In this document: positions 1 to 11,500 of the stretch, piece by piece
Layout of the letters: each line of letters begins with the position of its first letter
How positions within the stretch are numbered: the first letter of the stretch is position 1
NCBI GenBank assembly: GCA_035771175.1
Contig: CM069593.1
Location: 45,941,554 to 46,005,553, forward strand
Source: Paratinospora sagittata
Lineage: Eukaryota > Streptophyta > Magnoliopsida > Ranunculales > Menispermaceae
Direction: 5' to 3'
Length of the DNA stretch: 64,000 nucleotides
Notes under the pieces: model-generated
The model's database searches: none
The model's input: only the letters and a program-made list of their open reading frames with translations
Told to the model about the DNA's origin: nothing
Translations under genes and position numbers: made by a program

Positions 1-2148
1 TTAATAAGACTAGAATTAAGGTAGATGGGGTTAAAATCAAACTTTGAGTAATATGGAAGTAAGGAGGAAAGATATCTCATTTGTGCCATACAAGTGCCTT
101 TGATTATTTATCTGATAATATAATATGATTCAATACTATATATGGAGAACCTCGATCATGTAACAAAAGAAAATTTACAAAATCTGGCCCAAGATTATTA
201 ATTAGATATCTCATTTGTGGTTGAATGATGTAGTATATATAGCCCTCATCAACCATGAATATTTGTAATAATGAACCCATTTCCAATATCATATAATTTA
301 TTTATTTATTTATGGATGGGCTTCCATCATATAATGTAACCTACTTGCTCTGGCCCTTCTTTCCACGGGCATCATATTGCCAAAAATATATGTATATAAA
401 TTGTACGGATTCGATGCATTTCTTTAAAAAAAAAATAAAAAAAAAATCTATATATTAATCTTTTTTGTTTTTCGTGAGATTGGTGACACATTAATTATAA
501 CTGTGAAGCTCTCAAGGGTCCCAGAATTCAAGATTTTTTTTTAAAATAAAAAAATAAAAAAAATAAAAAATCGAGATATAATGTTAGAAGCGTTAATGAT
601 TTCCAGACCCTTGGAATTATTTATTATTTATTTTTATTTTTAGATATGTGGGGTTATCTTTTTTCTTGCCCTCCCTTCACTAATATATACAAACACTGCA
701 TCTTCTTCTTCCTTAGTACTATATATTCACCTCGTTTATAGCATTGCATGCAATACCCTTCTCATTATTGCTTCTCCATGGGTTTCAAATTTTGAATATG
801 TTCCAATCTATTATTGGATTTAAATTCTATTGAGAATGAATTAATGATGTTAAGATGGCTTGGATCATCATTGACTCAAAATAAATAATATTTTTACATC
901 ATTTGAGAGGAAATAGTTTGAGCCATATAAAAGAAACCTCTCTCTAAATTACGATTATTATTTTTTCAAGAACCCAAGTAGAGAGAAATAAAAAAAAAAA
1001 AAGATTTATAATAAGGTTAGAATCGTTATTAATAACATTAAAAATCAATCTAATCATGGCCATAAATGTGCATGCGATCCATTTGAGTGAGCAAAACTAG
1101 GGTTATTCTAGCATGAAAAAAATATAAAAATCAAAGTTATTAAAGGAGTGCTTAAAATTTTGTTTAATTTATTTATTTGTTTACTTTTGAATATTTGGCA
1201 TATAAGTTTTGGACTGCAAATGATGATGGGAGGCTCTTCATGAGAATTTTCATTCGATAAAGAAGACCAATTTCAGCCAAATAAAGATTTATGATGATGA
1301 TGATCAATTTATACAAACACCCTTGTAAAGATATAGAAAAATGTTTTATATGCACTGGGTATCAAAGTCATTTTTTGACGTTGACACCCAATTTTTTTAA
1401 ATATTTTAGGAATGAGTGTGTATTGTACAATATTCTAACATTCAACAGAGACCGGGTGCCAATATTAAAAATAGCGTTGACATCTAACATATCTGTGACA
1501 TTACTCAAAACTATATATACTAAGCTGACACAACTATAATATTATAGAAAAAACAATCATTTCCATGAAAAAATAAACAAATTAAGATAGCTCCTATGAG
1601 GTTGACTAATATTCTCATTTCTTGTGTTTACATGGAATTAGCATCATCTTTTTAATTTTCCCTTCTAACAGCCACATTTTTTTTTTTTTTCGGAGTTCTT
1701 ATATATTCTTATTGTTGTTGTCCTAGCTAGAACGGGCTTAAAAGCAAAAGGGCTTAATCAAAAGTATTCTCTTTGTATCAGTATATATATATATATATAA
1801 TACTAATTATGCCAAAAGTATTTGGTATCTCTGAACTGTGCAACTAAGAGAACTGTGGATTGTGACAGTGATAATTTAGCTACAAGCTCCCAGCATCATT
1901 CACTTGGTTAAGCCCCTTTGCCTACTTATTAGGTAGCATCACTTCACTCCATGTTGGTCTTATCACCTTTGGAACATCGAGAAAGAATACACACATCTAG
2001 ATTTTGCAGACATGGGGAACCCTTTATGTCTTCTTAATGGTGAAGAAAATTGTCTGGCTTGACAAGTCATTTTTTTCCCGTTTCTCACATTTTTTTCCAC
2101 TACTTTTAAAAAATTTCATACCTTCATACCTTCATAAATCCCCTTTCC

Positions 2149-2174
2149 CCCCCCCCCCCCCCCCCCCCCCCCCT
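2149..2174. repeat. Poly-C tract
   Basis: An uninterrupted run of about 26 cytosines in otherwise AT-rich DNA. The exact length is prone to sequencing or assembly error. Confidence 0.9.
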
Positions 2175-2329
2175 GTAGAAGAACTTTCTAGTTCCTGAAC
2201 ACCCCTAGTTCTAGTTCGTTGAGCCAATTTAATGAAGGTACAGTATAGAACACCAAGATATGGGCTGAAGCTGTAAAGAACTCAAAGATGCAATAATGGT
2301 GGAAAATCATGTTCAATAGTCAATCTTCA

Positions 2330-2386
2330 GCTCTGCTATAATAATGATTTTCGAAAAAAAAAAAAAAAGGCTCTGCTATAATAATG
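2330..2386. mobile_element. Ultra-short poly-A insertion with 17-bp duplication
   Basis: The 17-mer GCTCTGCTATAATAATG occurs at 2330-2346 and again at 2370-2386. Between the copies lie only about 23 bases, a few unique bases followed by a run of A. A direct repeat of this length flanking an A tail is the mark of LINE-type target-primed reverse transcription, here with almost nothing but the tail inserted. A replication-slippage duplication is the alternative. Confidence 0.6.
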
Positions 2387-3085
2387 GAGTGTATTAATGC
2401 TTCTTATTTGAATTTTGAAGAACATATATATAACTAGACTCAATTACTTAAAAAGGTCCATTAATTATTTTATGCTTGGTCCTACCAATACAGGATCCTA
2501 TATGGGGATTAAATTCAATGGAAACCCTCAAGAGATTCAATTTTATATCAACAAGTATATATTGATGTATTAATTAGAAACAAAACCCATCAGTATGGTT
2601 CTTATCTTGCAGTTCCAATTTCAGAACCTAAAAGGTAATCACAGAATTAAGTAATTAATCCATATTTTTAATTAAGAGCCTGTTTGGTAGGTGATAAAAC
2701 TGTTATTTTCTTGAAGAAAATAGAAAAGTTTTCTGATTAATTACTAAGATTTTCTCAAAGAAAAAAAAAATTCTTGATGCCTATTTTCTCATCTAAATTT
2801 TTTTTACCTGTAAAGATAAGAAAATTTAATATTCTCCTGAGGTCATTTTTAGTATTGTTGATTTTATTTGTATTTATATTAAATATAACCTTTTATTTTC
2901 ATTCTCTTTGCATCATATTATTTTGTAAATATGTTTTCTTATGTATAATTAAACAACTATAACAAAATTTTTTAGCAAAATTTGCTTTAGAAATTCTCTC
3001 TAAAAAAACTATATTATTTCTTTAAAAAAACTTTTCTCAGCTATTGGGCTGACCGGCCTAATTGCATTCTTGCTGATATATCATG

Positions 3086-3330
3086 TGCTAATTAATGACT
3101 TTTTTTTGACAAAGATAACTAGCCCTGCCTGACACAATAACAGAAAACCAACCTCGAATAATGACACTAGTCGTAAAACGAGGCAAATTTTCAGACAACA
3201 AGGGCCGTAGCCAATAACAATTGATATTTCCCCTCCGCAAATGACATTCAAGAGAGCCGAAACGCTGCCGTCGTGGGTGGACAGGGATACAATACCACCC
3301 GAGCTTAAAGTGGTTTGCTAATTAATGACT
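3086..3330 (-). mobile_element. Retroposon (SINE or truncated LINE) with 15-bp TSD
   Basis: The 15-mer TGCTAATTAATGACT is repeated perfectly at 3086-3100 and 3316-3330. The 215-bp insert between them starts with a T run on the + strand, so it reads on the minus strand and ends TTTGTC plus poly-A. Its base composition is more GC-rich than its flanks. No coding potential is seen. A clear tRNA-like B box was not found, so a 5'-truncated LINE end is as likely as a SINE. Confidence 0.75.
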
Positions 3331-5128
3331 ATATTATTGGATCATGAGATTTTGAAGCAAAAGAGATGTGTTAGCCCAACAAAATCAGGATTCATGATAA
3401 CAAAAAGAAAGAACAAAGATGCCTCCCACTAACAAAAAGCACTAATTATCAAAGGATCCAAAGATGTCTAATTAATGGCTGCAAAACTCTCCAAAAGGGG
3501 TTTCATTTTTTCTGATATTTTTTTCACAAGCTGGACTTCAACAACATGGGTTTTTTTTTTTTTTTGTAAATATATATATATATATACCAAAAGGTGAAGA
3601 ACAGAAAAATCTCTTCATAGGAACATGCTTGGTTGGTGATATAGATTAGAGAAACCATTGCCATGTATATAAAGTGAACAAAGTAGCATGAAAGCTAAGA
3701 AAGCAGTTCTTGCTTTTCAAGTAAGAATCAACTGGAAAAGGGGCAGTTGGGTCCGTTGGATTAATTAGTTGCAGTGGTTATGCTTCTTTTGCCACATGTA
3801 TAGATTGGTTTTTTTGAACTATTTGAAATGCATTTCATTTGGGTCCATCTCTGTTTTTTTTTCTTTACCACTAACCTGAAGATTCCTTAATGGGTCCTGA
3901 GATTTGACTAACCCTTTTAAAGGTATATTTCATTATGGCAATTGAAGTGATCAAGATTTGTGAAAACTACATTTTTCTGTGATATTTATGAACTGTTCCT
4001 TATCTATCTCTGTCTAGAACATTCAAAGCACATAAAAACTGCAAAACTTTGCTGCTACAGGCCCTTTCAAAAGCACTCAGCAGGCATCCAAAAACATGTC
4101 CCCTTTTATCTATTAAAGTTGAACTGATCTGAAAACTGACAAGAGCTTGCTTGTCCTGTTTACTACTCAAGCAACCAATTTGGTCCTTAATGAATGATAT
4201 GCATTATTTGAACCTTCGTCTAATAGTTATAGTATTTAGGTTGAGCAGTTTCTAACTTAATATCAGAGCCTTAATTTTATAAAAAGTCTTGAGGATCAAG
4301 TCTTATTTTGACATTTACATGATCCCCGTTAGTGTAATTAGTATTTTTTTTCTTTTTTCCAGCTCTCTACGTGCAGGATGGAGCCAAAAATATTGATGAT
4401 AGTTTGATATGTATTATTAAATTCTTATCTGATAGCTATAACTTTTAGATTAAATGATTTCTAACACCCATTAGAGTTATTATAACATACTTTATCATAG
4501 AAACTCAATTTACCTAAAGTTTATAAACAAAATTGTAACATTCCCGCTGATATATCCTCGTTGTTAAAGCATTAAAACCCACAAAAGTTATATTTCAGCC
4601 CAAGCTCGCACTTCATAGGATTAATCACACCTTAACCACTACTCTTTTATCTTATTTCAACCTTTAATTCCTTTAGCCCATGATTGAGTAAAACTATAGC
4701 AAGTGCCTTAAGCTTCAGATTTCCTAGAAATTCAATTGGGTTAGATGTTCGTTAATGAATCCAAAAACAGTCCAATTTCAAATTACTACTCTTTTGAGGT
4801 GTATCAATGTTTTAATTATACCTAGCACATCTAAACTTTAGAAGAAATTGAGTACTGAATACTCATAATAATAACCTGAATATCTTTGAAAGATTGGACT
4901 CATTAAAGAAGACAGTGTGTGCAGTAAATGTGATGTGAAAATACCCAAAAAAACAACACAACAGGTAACCATTACTTCCCCTCATTAAAACTCAATTAAA
5001 CCATTGTCTCTTATATAATATTCAAATCCCAAATTACAATTTTTTTTCCACCCTTTTCTCCTTCACTTCTCACGCTTGTTGACCAACCTACACATGACCC
5101 ATCACTCCCCACGTGACCCACCTACGAA

Positions 5129-5719
5129 CTAAATCACCAAGTCACGTGACTTCCTCCTGATGATACGCGCTTTGGAAGAGCAACAGAACTGTTCCATGGA
5201 GAAGACCCCATTCCAGATCTCTGTGAAAGCTTGAACAATAATCTCATGGTGATAAGGAGAATTCAGAGACAAAAAACACTGCAAAAGCTCTCTAAGATCT
5301 TCTCTTGAGTATATTTCCTTCTCTAAGATCATTTGAAGCATAGAATGGCGAAAATCAAGATATGGGTCGCTTGAATCTTTGACAACTGCAAAACTTCCAC
5401 CAATTCTGTCGAACCCCTTAACCATTTTTGATGTATTAAATTTTGGGTCTTCTTCTTGTTGTTGTTCTACTTGCTGTTCTTCAGGTTCTGAGAAGTGTGG
5501 AGTACTACTGGTGTTGAAAGTTGGAGAGAAAGTGGTGTTGGAATCATCAAGTTCCAATGAGGTTGAAGAAGATTGGTAGAGATCTGATTTTGGGTAGCTT
5601 TTGGAGAATTTAGTCCTGGGTTTTGGCCGGAAGAAGCTGGAGAGATCTGTTCTTCTGCAACTGCAACCTATGTCCACTGCAATTGTGTTTTGTAAAAGCT
5701 TTCTTCTGCTAGAAGACAT
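5129..5719 (-). CDS. OFP: OVATE family protein (transcriptional repressor)
   Basis: An intronless 196-codon gene. OVATE family proteins are plant-specific nuclear repressors that bind TALE homeodomain proteins and microtubule-associated TRM proteins and shape organ growth. The OVATE domain is at about residues 109-169, with the typical SFAVVKDSSDPYLDFRHSM block, an acidic segment and a closing FTEIW. The N-terminus has a basic SSRRKLL stretch and the GCSCRR motif of small members, with Ser- and Gln/Glu-rich linkers between. The start at 5719 is the first ATG after a CT-rich leader, and a TATA-like ATTTATAG on the minus strand lies about 90 bp upstream. Length and the lack of introns fit the OFP6/OFP8-like group, but the exact orthologue is not assigned. 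Confidence 0.93.
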   Translation of the reverse strand: MSSSRRKLLQNTIAVDIGCSCRRTDLSSFFRPKPRTKFSKSYPKSDLYQSSSTSLELDDSNTTFSPTFNTSSTPHFSEPEEQQVEQQQEEDPKFNTSKMVKGFDRIGGSFAVVKDSSDPYLDFRHSMLQMILEKEIYSREDLRELLQCFLSLNSPYHHEIIVQAFTEIWNGVFSMEQFCCSSKARIIRRKSRDLVI

Positions 5720-5802
5720 TGTTTTTCAAGAAGAAGGAAGGAGATAGAGAAGAAGAAGAAGAAGGGAAGGTTGAGTTTTTGACTGGTGGTGAGGCTGAGG
5801 GA

Positions 5803-5810
5803 CTATAAAT
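5803..5810 (-). promoter_or_regulatory. Probable TATA box of the OVATE gene
   Basis: On the minus strand this reads ATTTATAG, about 84-91 bp upstream of the ATG at 5719. A CT-rich leader follows. Position and context are right for a core promoter; there is no direct proof. Confidence 0.5.
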
Positions 5811-8509
5811 TGTGCATGTGACATAGGTGGGGCCCTTATTAATAAGCCATTTATTATTTATTATTATTATTATATATATATATATAATAATAATGTGTGT
5901 ATATGTTTGGATATTATGAAAGTTAGCAAAACAAGGGGGTAACAGGCACAGAGAATATAGAAGGGAAGATGGCATGGGTGGTGTGTATTTTATGATTTTT
6001 ATTTATTTATTTATCTATGTAGATATTGCAATTAGGAATTAAATTGGGATCTGTGAGAGCAGAAATCTTGCCGTTTGATTAGCTGAGAAGAAGAAGACCC
6101 AAATCACATGTGGGTCCTTAGCCCTCTTGACAGGTTTAATCAGCTTAAAAAAAAATTGAATAGATTATTACATCTTTGTGTATTTAAAATCCCTAGGGGG
6201 AGTCTTGAAGCAAGAGGAAAACAGAGGAAGGGACACAGAGATCTTGGGATTTGGTACTGTTATGTACTACATGCAATCATGTAAGAAGTCAGAAGAAGCC
6301 GCAGTTTCTTGCTGTTTTTTTCCGGGATTTTTATAGATCAGGTCCTTAGGGTATCTTTATAGTGGAAGTTGTTGTAGTTGTCAAAAATTAGCATTTTAAT
6401 TTTTAATTATCTTTAACAAATCAACCGTCACAAGTTAATTAAATTATAGGTTGTTAAAAAATATATTTAACCTTTTTTTTTTAATTTAAATTAAAGTAAT
6501 TTAAAAGACGTTAAAATTATAAAAAAAAAAAACGACCATCAAATAACTTGATAACCGATCAATCAATTCACCGATTGATGATCGAGCTAACCGATCGGTT
6601 ACCGAATTATCTGATTACCAATTAAAATATTTTTAATTTTAATATTTTTTAAATTACTTTAATCCAAATTTAAAAGATAATTAAAATAAAAGGATAAAAT
6701 AATCAAATACATTTTGACAACTTATAATTTAATTAATTTGTGATAGATTAATTAATTAAAAATGATTAAAAATCCAAATACTAATTTCAAAAATTATAAA
6801 ACCTTTGAATTAGATAAAAATACCCATGAGACCTAATCTCTAAAAGTCCCTGTTTTTTTTTTTCCAAGTTAGATGAGCCAACTCACTAGTTTTTGTTGAA
6901 TTTAAGTTGGTTTTCTTTTTGGGTTTAGGGTCAGAGAGATGGGTAACATGAGAGCTGATGCCACCGGAACAACTTGTTTCTAATAAAGACAGTTCTCAGT
7001 TGCACTTAGTAAAAATGTTCAATGTTTTGGTTGGCTTCGGATTCATTTTCCATGCTCAATTAGATGATTTTTTCTTTTTTTTTTAAAGATAATTCGGTGG
7101 ACAAAGCTCCCCCTTACACTTATCAACAGAAAAAACAAAAAAGAAACAAAGAAGGAAGATCCCCCTGGCTACCTAGGAAAGGTAGGGCCACATTATATTA
7201 AAATAATTTTGTTTTAGAGATTGATATTAGATACCCTTAAACAAAGTTGGTCTTTTTAAGTCTAAATAAAAGAGAAGGGTGCAATAGGTAGTTGACTACT
7301 AATGTAAATTTTCTCCTAATCAAAGACGTCCCGTTTAATTTAAATATTGATATAATTTTTTTATAGAGTAGAGTGAAAGAAACATTCATATAGTCAATCA
7401 ATATAGTTGAAAAAAAAATTAATTAAGTTGAGTTAAGTTGAGATTAATGTTAGATACTCAATCACCCATTTCTTGAGTATTATTATTTTGAGACCTTGGG
7501 TATTATTAAAACATACTAAAAAAAAAGGAAAACAGAGTCATAAAAGGTTGATTGATTCAACTTGAGTTCTTAAAGGGCTAAAACCCCTACTTGGGGGTTG
7601 CATATAATGATGTAAGAGTAGAATAGAAGTCAGTTTTTCAGAAGAAATGTGTAAAAGTAGATGGAGATATCATTGGCAGAGACGAGAGAGCTGGTTTTGG
7701 AGTTGAGTTGTGATGCAAAATCACATGTCACGGGGGGCCATTATTATTACAGTACAATGGATCCGATCTTCTGGCAGCCTTCCTGAGATTCTGTGGGCAG
7801 TGTTGTAGCTTATTTTATTATTTTAGGACTTAAATATTCAACACCAACTTGGCTTTGGCTTAAATAATGAAGTAGCAAAGTGTAATTGCTTTGACAAAAG
7901 AGAGATCTTGCTATTCAATTCTAGATCTTAAAACTCAGTCAGAGAAACCCAATTACATACACTTAAGATACTTTCAGTTAATAGATGTAAATCCTAGTAA
8001 CAGTGCAGAAACTCAAGGATTTAAAACTACTTTACTCAGTTCAACGTATGAGTTTGGTGAAACGGGGTGCCAATATCAGCAGAAGAGATTAATGTCCATT
8101 GGCAAATTGCAGATAGAAATATGTGGTCTGATCTCCAGAACATCCATGCTTATTATAACCTTGTGGTAGTAAGAGTAAGAGAAAGAGAAAGAGGAAATTA
8201 TTTATTTATCATTTATTATTCGCTTTTTCTACCAAAAGAAAAAGGAATGATGAAGCATTAATTTTTATTTTTTTTCTCCTACAACGTAAAGTTCCAAAGC
8301 ACTGTAACATTCTAACCAAAAGATTTAGAGATGAAACCTCACCAAAGTTGTTATTTCCAACCGAAACTTCCATTAGCTGATACCTTCACCAAGGACCCTG
8401 CATTGATTGCACAGCGAATTTAAACATGGGAAATTCCTGTGAACAAAGGTGGACATTATTGAAATATCTGAAGGGTCTCACAACACCTTGCAGCCAGGCA
8501 TTACCTACC
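5811..8509. other. Intergenic region, OVATE upstream / LDAH downstream
   Basis: No gene is recognised. It holds the OVATE gene's upstream region, a long AT-rich fold-back repeat (6370-6845) and a weak + strand open frame at 7891-8169 that has no recognisable domain and was not called. Confidence 0.5.
6370..6845. repeat. Long imperfect inverted repeat (fold-back / MITE-like)
   Basis: The left half (about 6370-6530) and the reverse complement of the right half (about 6640-6845) share several blocks, including TTAAATTATA, TTAAAGTAATTTAAAA and a CACAAATTAATTAA-type block. The centre near 6590 is itself palindromic around CCGATCGG. Outer ends share GGGTAT-TTTAT. No convincing TSD was found, so the boundaries are approximate. 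A non-autonomous DNA transposon relic is the likeliest reading. Confidence 0.55.
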
Positions 8510-11500
8510 TTACAATCTTTGATTAGATATTTGATGCTCAATCAAGTTGACTACATATTCAGCAACCCATTCTGAGCCGGCCTCCGTGCAACAGAAGGCA
8601 TGAGTATGGCCTTCCTTCTCGATCGACAAAGCAACATCTGAGACCTCCTTGGAAATCTGCAAAGGTCCAATAAAAGACCCAGTGAAACTCTGAATCTAAA
8701 AAACTACAGAGAAGGAAATATTGCATCGAGAAGCCAATCCTAGTGCAATGCCGGTAAATTGGATGAGTTAGCCATTACCAGAGTTGTGATTAGCTTTCCC
8801 TTTCAACGGATACTCTTTTTGTTCTTTCTTTTTTTTCTAGTGGGAGGGATGGGGGCATTTGCAAAAAAGTTATATTTACTTGTTTAATTAAGTGCTGTAG
8901 TTTACATTTAGCTTAAAATGCACTATAAGCAAGATGTTTTGATATCATCTTGCAATTTCAGATGCAAATTTAGATGCAATAAATGAGACATTAGCAAAAG
9001 TTGATGGCTAAGAGATATTCCAAAGTGACCATTTCCATCTCTTGGTTCAATCATCCATGAGAAAGTAATCAATAAAGCAGAGAACAGCAAGAATGAAATG
9101 AAAAGGATTGAAAGCGAATCATACCAAAAAATCATACAATTAGACATTCTCCATGGAGCAAAATCATGTGCAACTAAGAAACGGCATATACAGAGGTTGA
9201 GCATGGTGTATATCTATATATAGCCTAGTTGAGTATAATGAAAAATTGAGATAAAGTCATGGTTCAGCCACATGAAAACAAAGACCACAGTAGTCAAAAT
9301 CATGATTTTGGAATGAAACATGATGAATCAAATTGATAAATTGGGAAGATTCATTAACACAACATATATAAAAGCTAATTTGCAAGGATGAGTTTTCTTT
9401 TCACCAAGGAAATTGTCCCCACAACAACTGAGCATATTCATAAAGTTCATAACCTACTTAAATTAGTTTAAAAATTAACAGAAAAAAAATGAATAGCTCT
9501 TAAGTGTTCATTTATCATATAAGTACAATCTTTCATTGGATTACGAATATTGAGATGAATTGATGCGTGATTTTTTTTTTCTGGTTAGAACTCATCCTCA
9601 TAAAATAAAATAAAATAAATTTTAATCCTAAAATTTTTATCTAGGTTAAATTGCCAGAAATTATGTTTAAAAGTTAGCTTCACTTTACATTATATATGCC
9701 TACATTTGCACACTGCCTTGTCTGCATTTTCAAAATAATAACTAAAATCCACTAAATAGGGAGTCCTGTAATAGAACTTACTTCTTCAAACATTGTTAAT
9801 GGACCCCAGTGATCGTCAATACCGAACAAAAAGGCAATTTTGTCTTGCTTTCCTCTCATGAACATCCAATCTGGTGCTTCTGCAAGCTAATTTAATGGCA
9901 ATGATTAGCACAAGTCACTTTCACGTGAGGAGAGTCACATCAGCGAACCATCGATGGGCTGCTCAATAGTTAGAAGACGACAAATTCTACACAAAGACTT
10001 CTCCTTAAAGTGATTTACAACATTCAAAATATTGCCTTTTGTAAGTCACATATATAAGAAACTGGAGTCGCATTTATATTAGTAAAGAAAATGAAACAGA
10101 AAGAATGGATAATTACAAGAAAAAGATCAAACTAATTGCAATGGCAGAAATTCAAATTGATACCATATACAGGATAAAAGCTCAATTGCAAGATCAAATA
10201 GGAAAAGACAATGAAAATTGGTGAACCTTAAAAAAATAAAAATAAAATAAAAACAGCAGAAAATTAAAGGAAAGATCACCTCAGATACCCCCTTCCCACC
10301 CCAAAGCCAAAAAAAACATGTTTTATATCTACAGAAAAGGAAACTTTCTAAGGAAAGGGGTGTAAAACATTTAAACAAAAAAAAGAGAGAGATGTATACA
10401 AACAAAAAAATATATTTAAAAGAGAGAATCCACACAAATTGCAGCCCACAAACACAGCAAAAATTAAAAAAGAAATAAAGAGAAACTTTGCATACATGTA
10501 TCAATTATGTCTCCAGACCTTGCACTATCGGAAGTCTCATAAACTGAGCACACGCTTTCTATGGTAAAAGCACAAATCAGAGATTTTAATCACTACTCTT
10601 AAAAATATATTCATTTAATGATTTAGTTTAATATACAAAAACAAGAAAGCCTTGTCATTGTAAGAAAAGAAATTGTTCGATTATTAGTTAGGTGCGCAAA
10701 AAAATCCATGATACAACGGGATAATTCAGTGTATGGTGTAGTTTGCATAGATAAATGAGAAGGTAACACTAACTTATATGCATACTTGGTGAGGCCCAGG
10801 TTTTAAAACCAATCTTGGAACTCATAACAATTGATAATAATAATAACTTGGAATTTAATTCTACTACAATCATTTTAAGGATGATAATGTTATGATTTAT
10901 AAAAACTACATTTTAGCATGGTTCAAAAATTTTCCGAAATTCAGCAAACTTCCACGAATTTTTTCCCTTTTTTTTACCATCAAAGTGTGAAACGGATGTA
11001 AAATAAGAAATGCAAAAATTCTCCGAAATAATTCGATAAAATTTAACAAAATTCGATAAACTTCGAATAAATTTTTATTTTTCAATTCAAAAATGCAAAA
11101 AAATTGACAAAATTCGATGAAATTCAACAAAGAAGTACAAAAATGTTATTTCATCAATAGAAAAAAAAAATACCAATAATTATGTATTATTTTCAACTTC
11201 ATCAAGCAACATAGCAATATAAATTTTAAAAAATAATTTAACTAGCTAACAAATTATGTAGTTTATGGGATATGCTTTACCAAAAAGAGAAGAAAAGAAG
11301 CAAAAAAAATAATAATAAATAAATAAATAAAGTTGAAATAAGATAAAAACTTAAAAATAAATTAAAAAAGTTTTCAAAGTCATCTTCTTTTAGTTGACTC
11401 TTATAAAACAATATTAAAAAAAAATATAAAAAACTAATAAATTAAGCATGCTGGAATTCAAACTAGCAAAGTATATGGTCGAGAAGCAAGCCACCGCAAA

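Larger units (their letters stand above)
1..5128. other. Gene-free AT-rich stretch
   Basis: No open reading frame here looks like a real gene. The stretch is AT-rich with many homopolymer runs, a long C tract near 2149-2174, and two retroposon footprints (2330-2386 and 3086-3330, listed separately). It lies downstream of the OVATE gene, which reads leftwards and ends at 5129. Confidence 0.6.

Noticed and set aside
7891..8261. Overlapping + strand frames of 92 and 64 codons downstream of LDAH
   Set aside because: No domain, no clear splice continuation, and they lie in the probable 3' flank of the LDAH gene.
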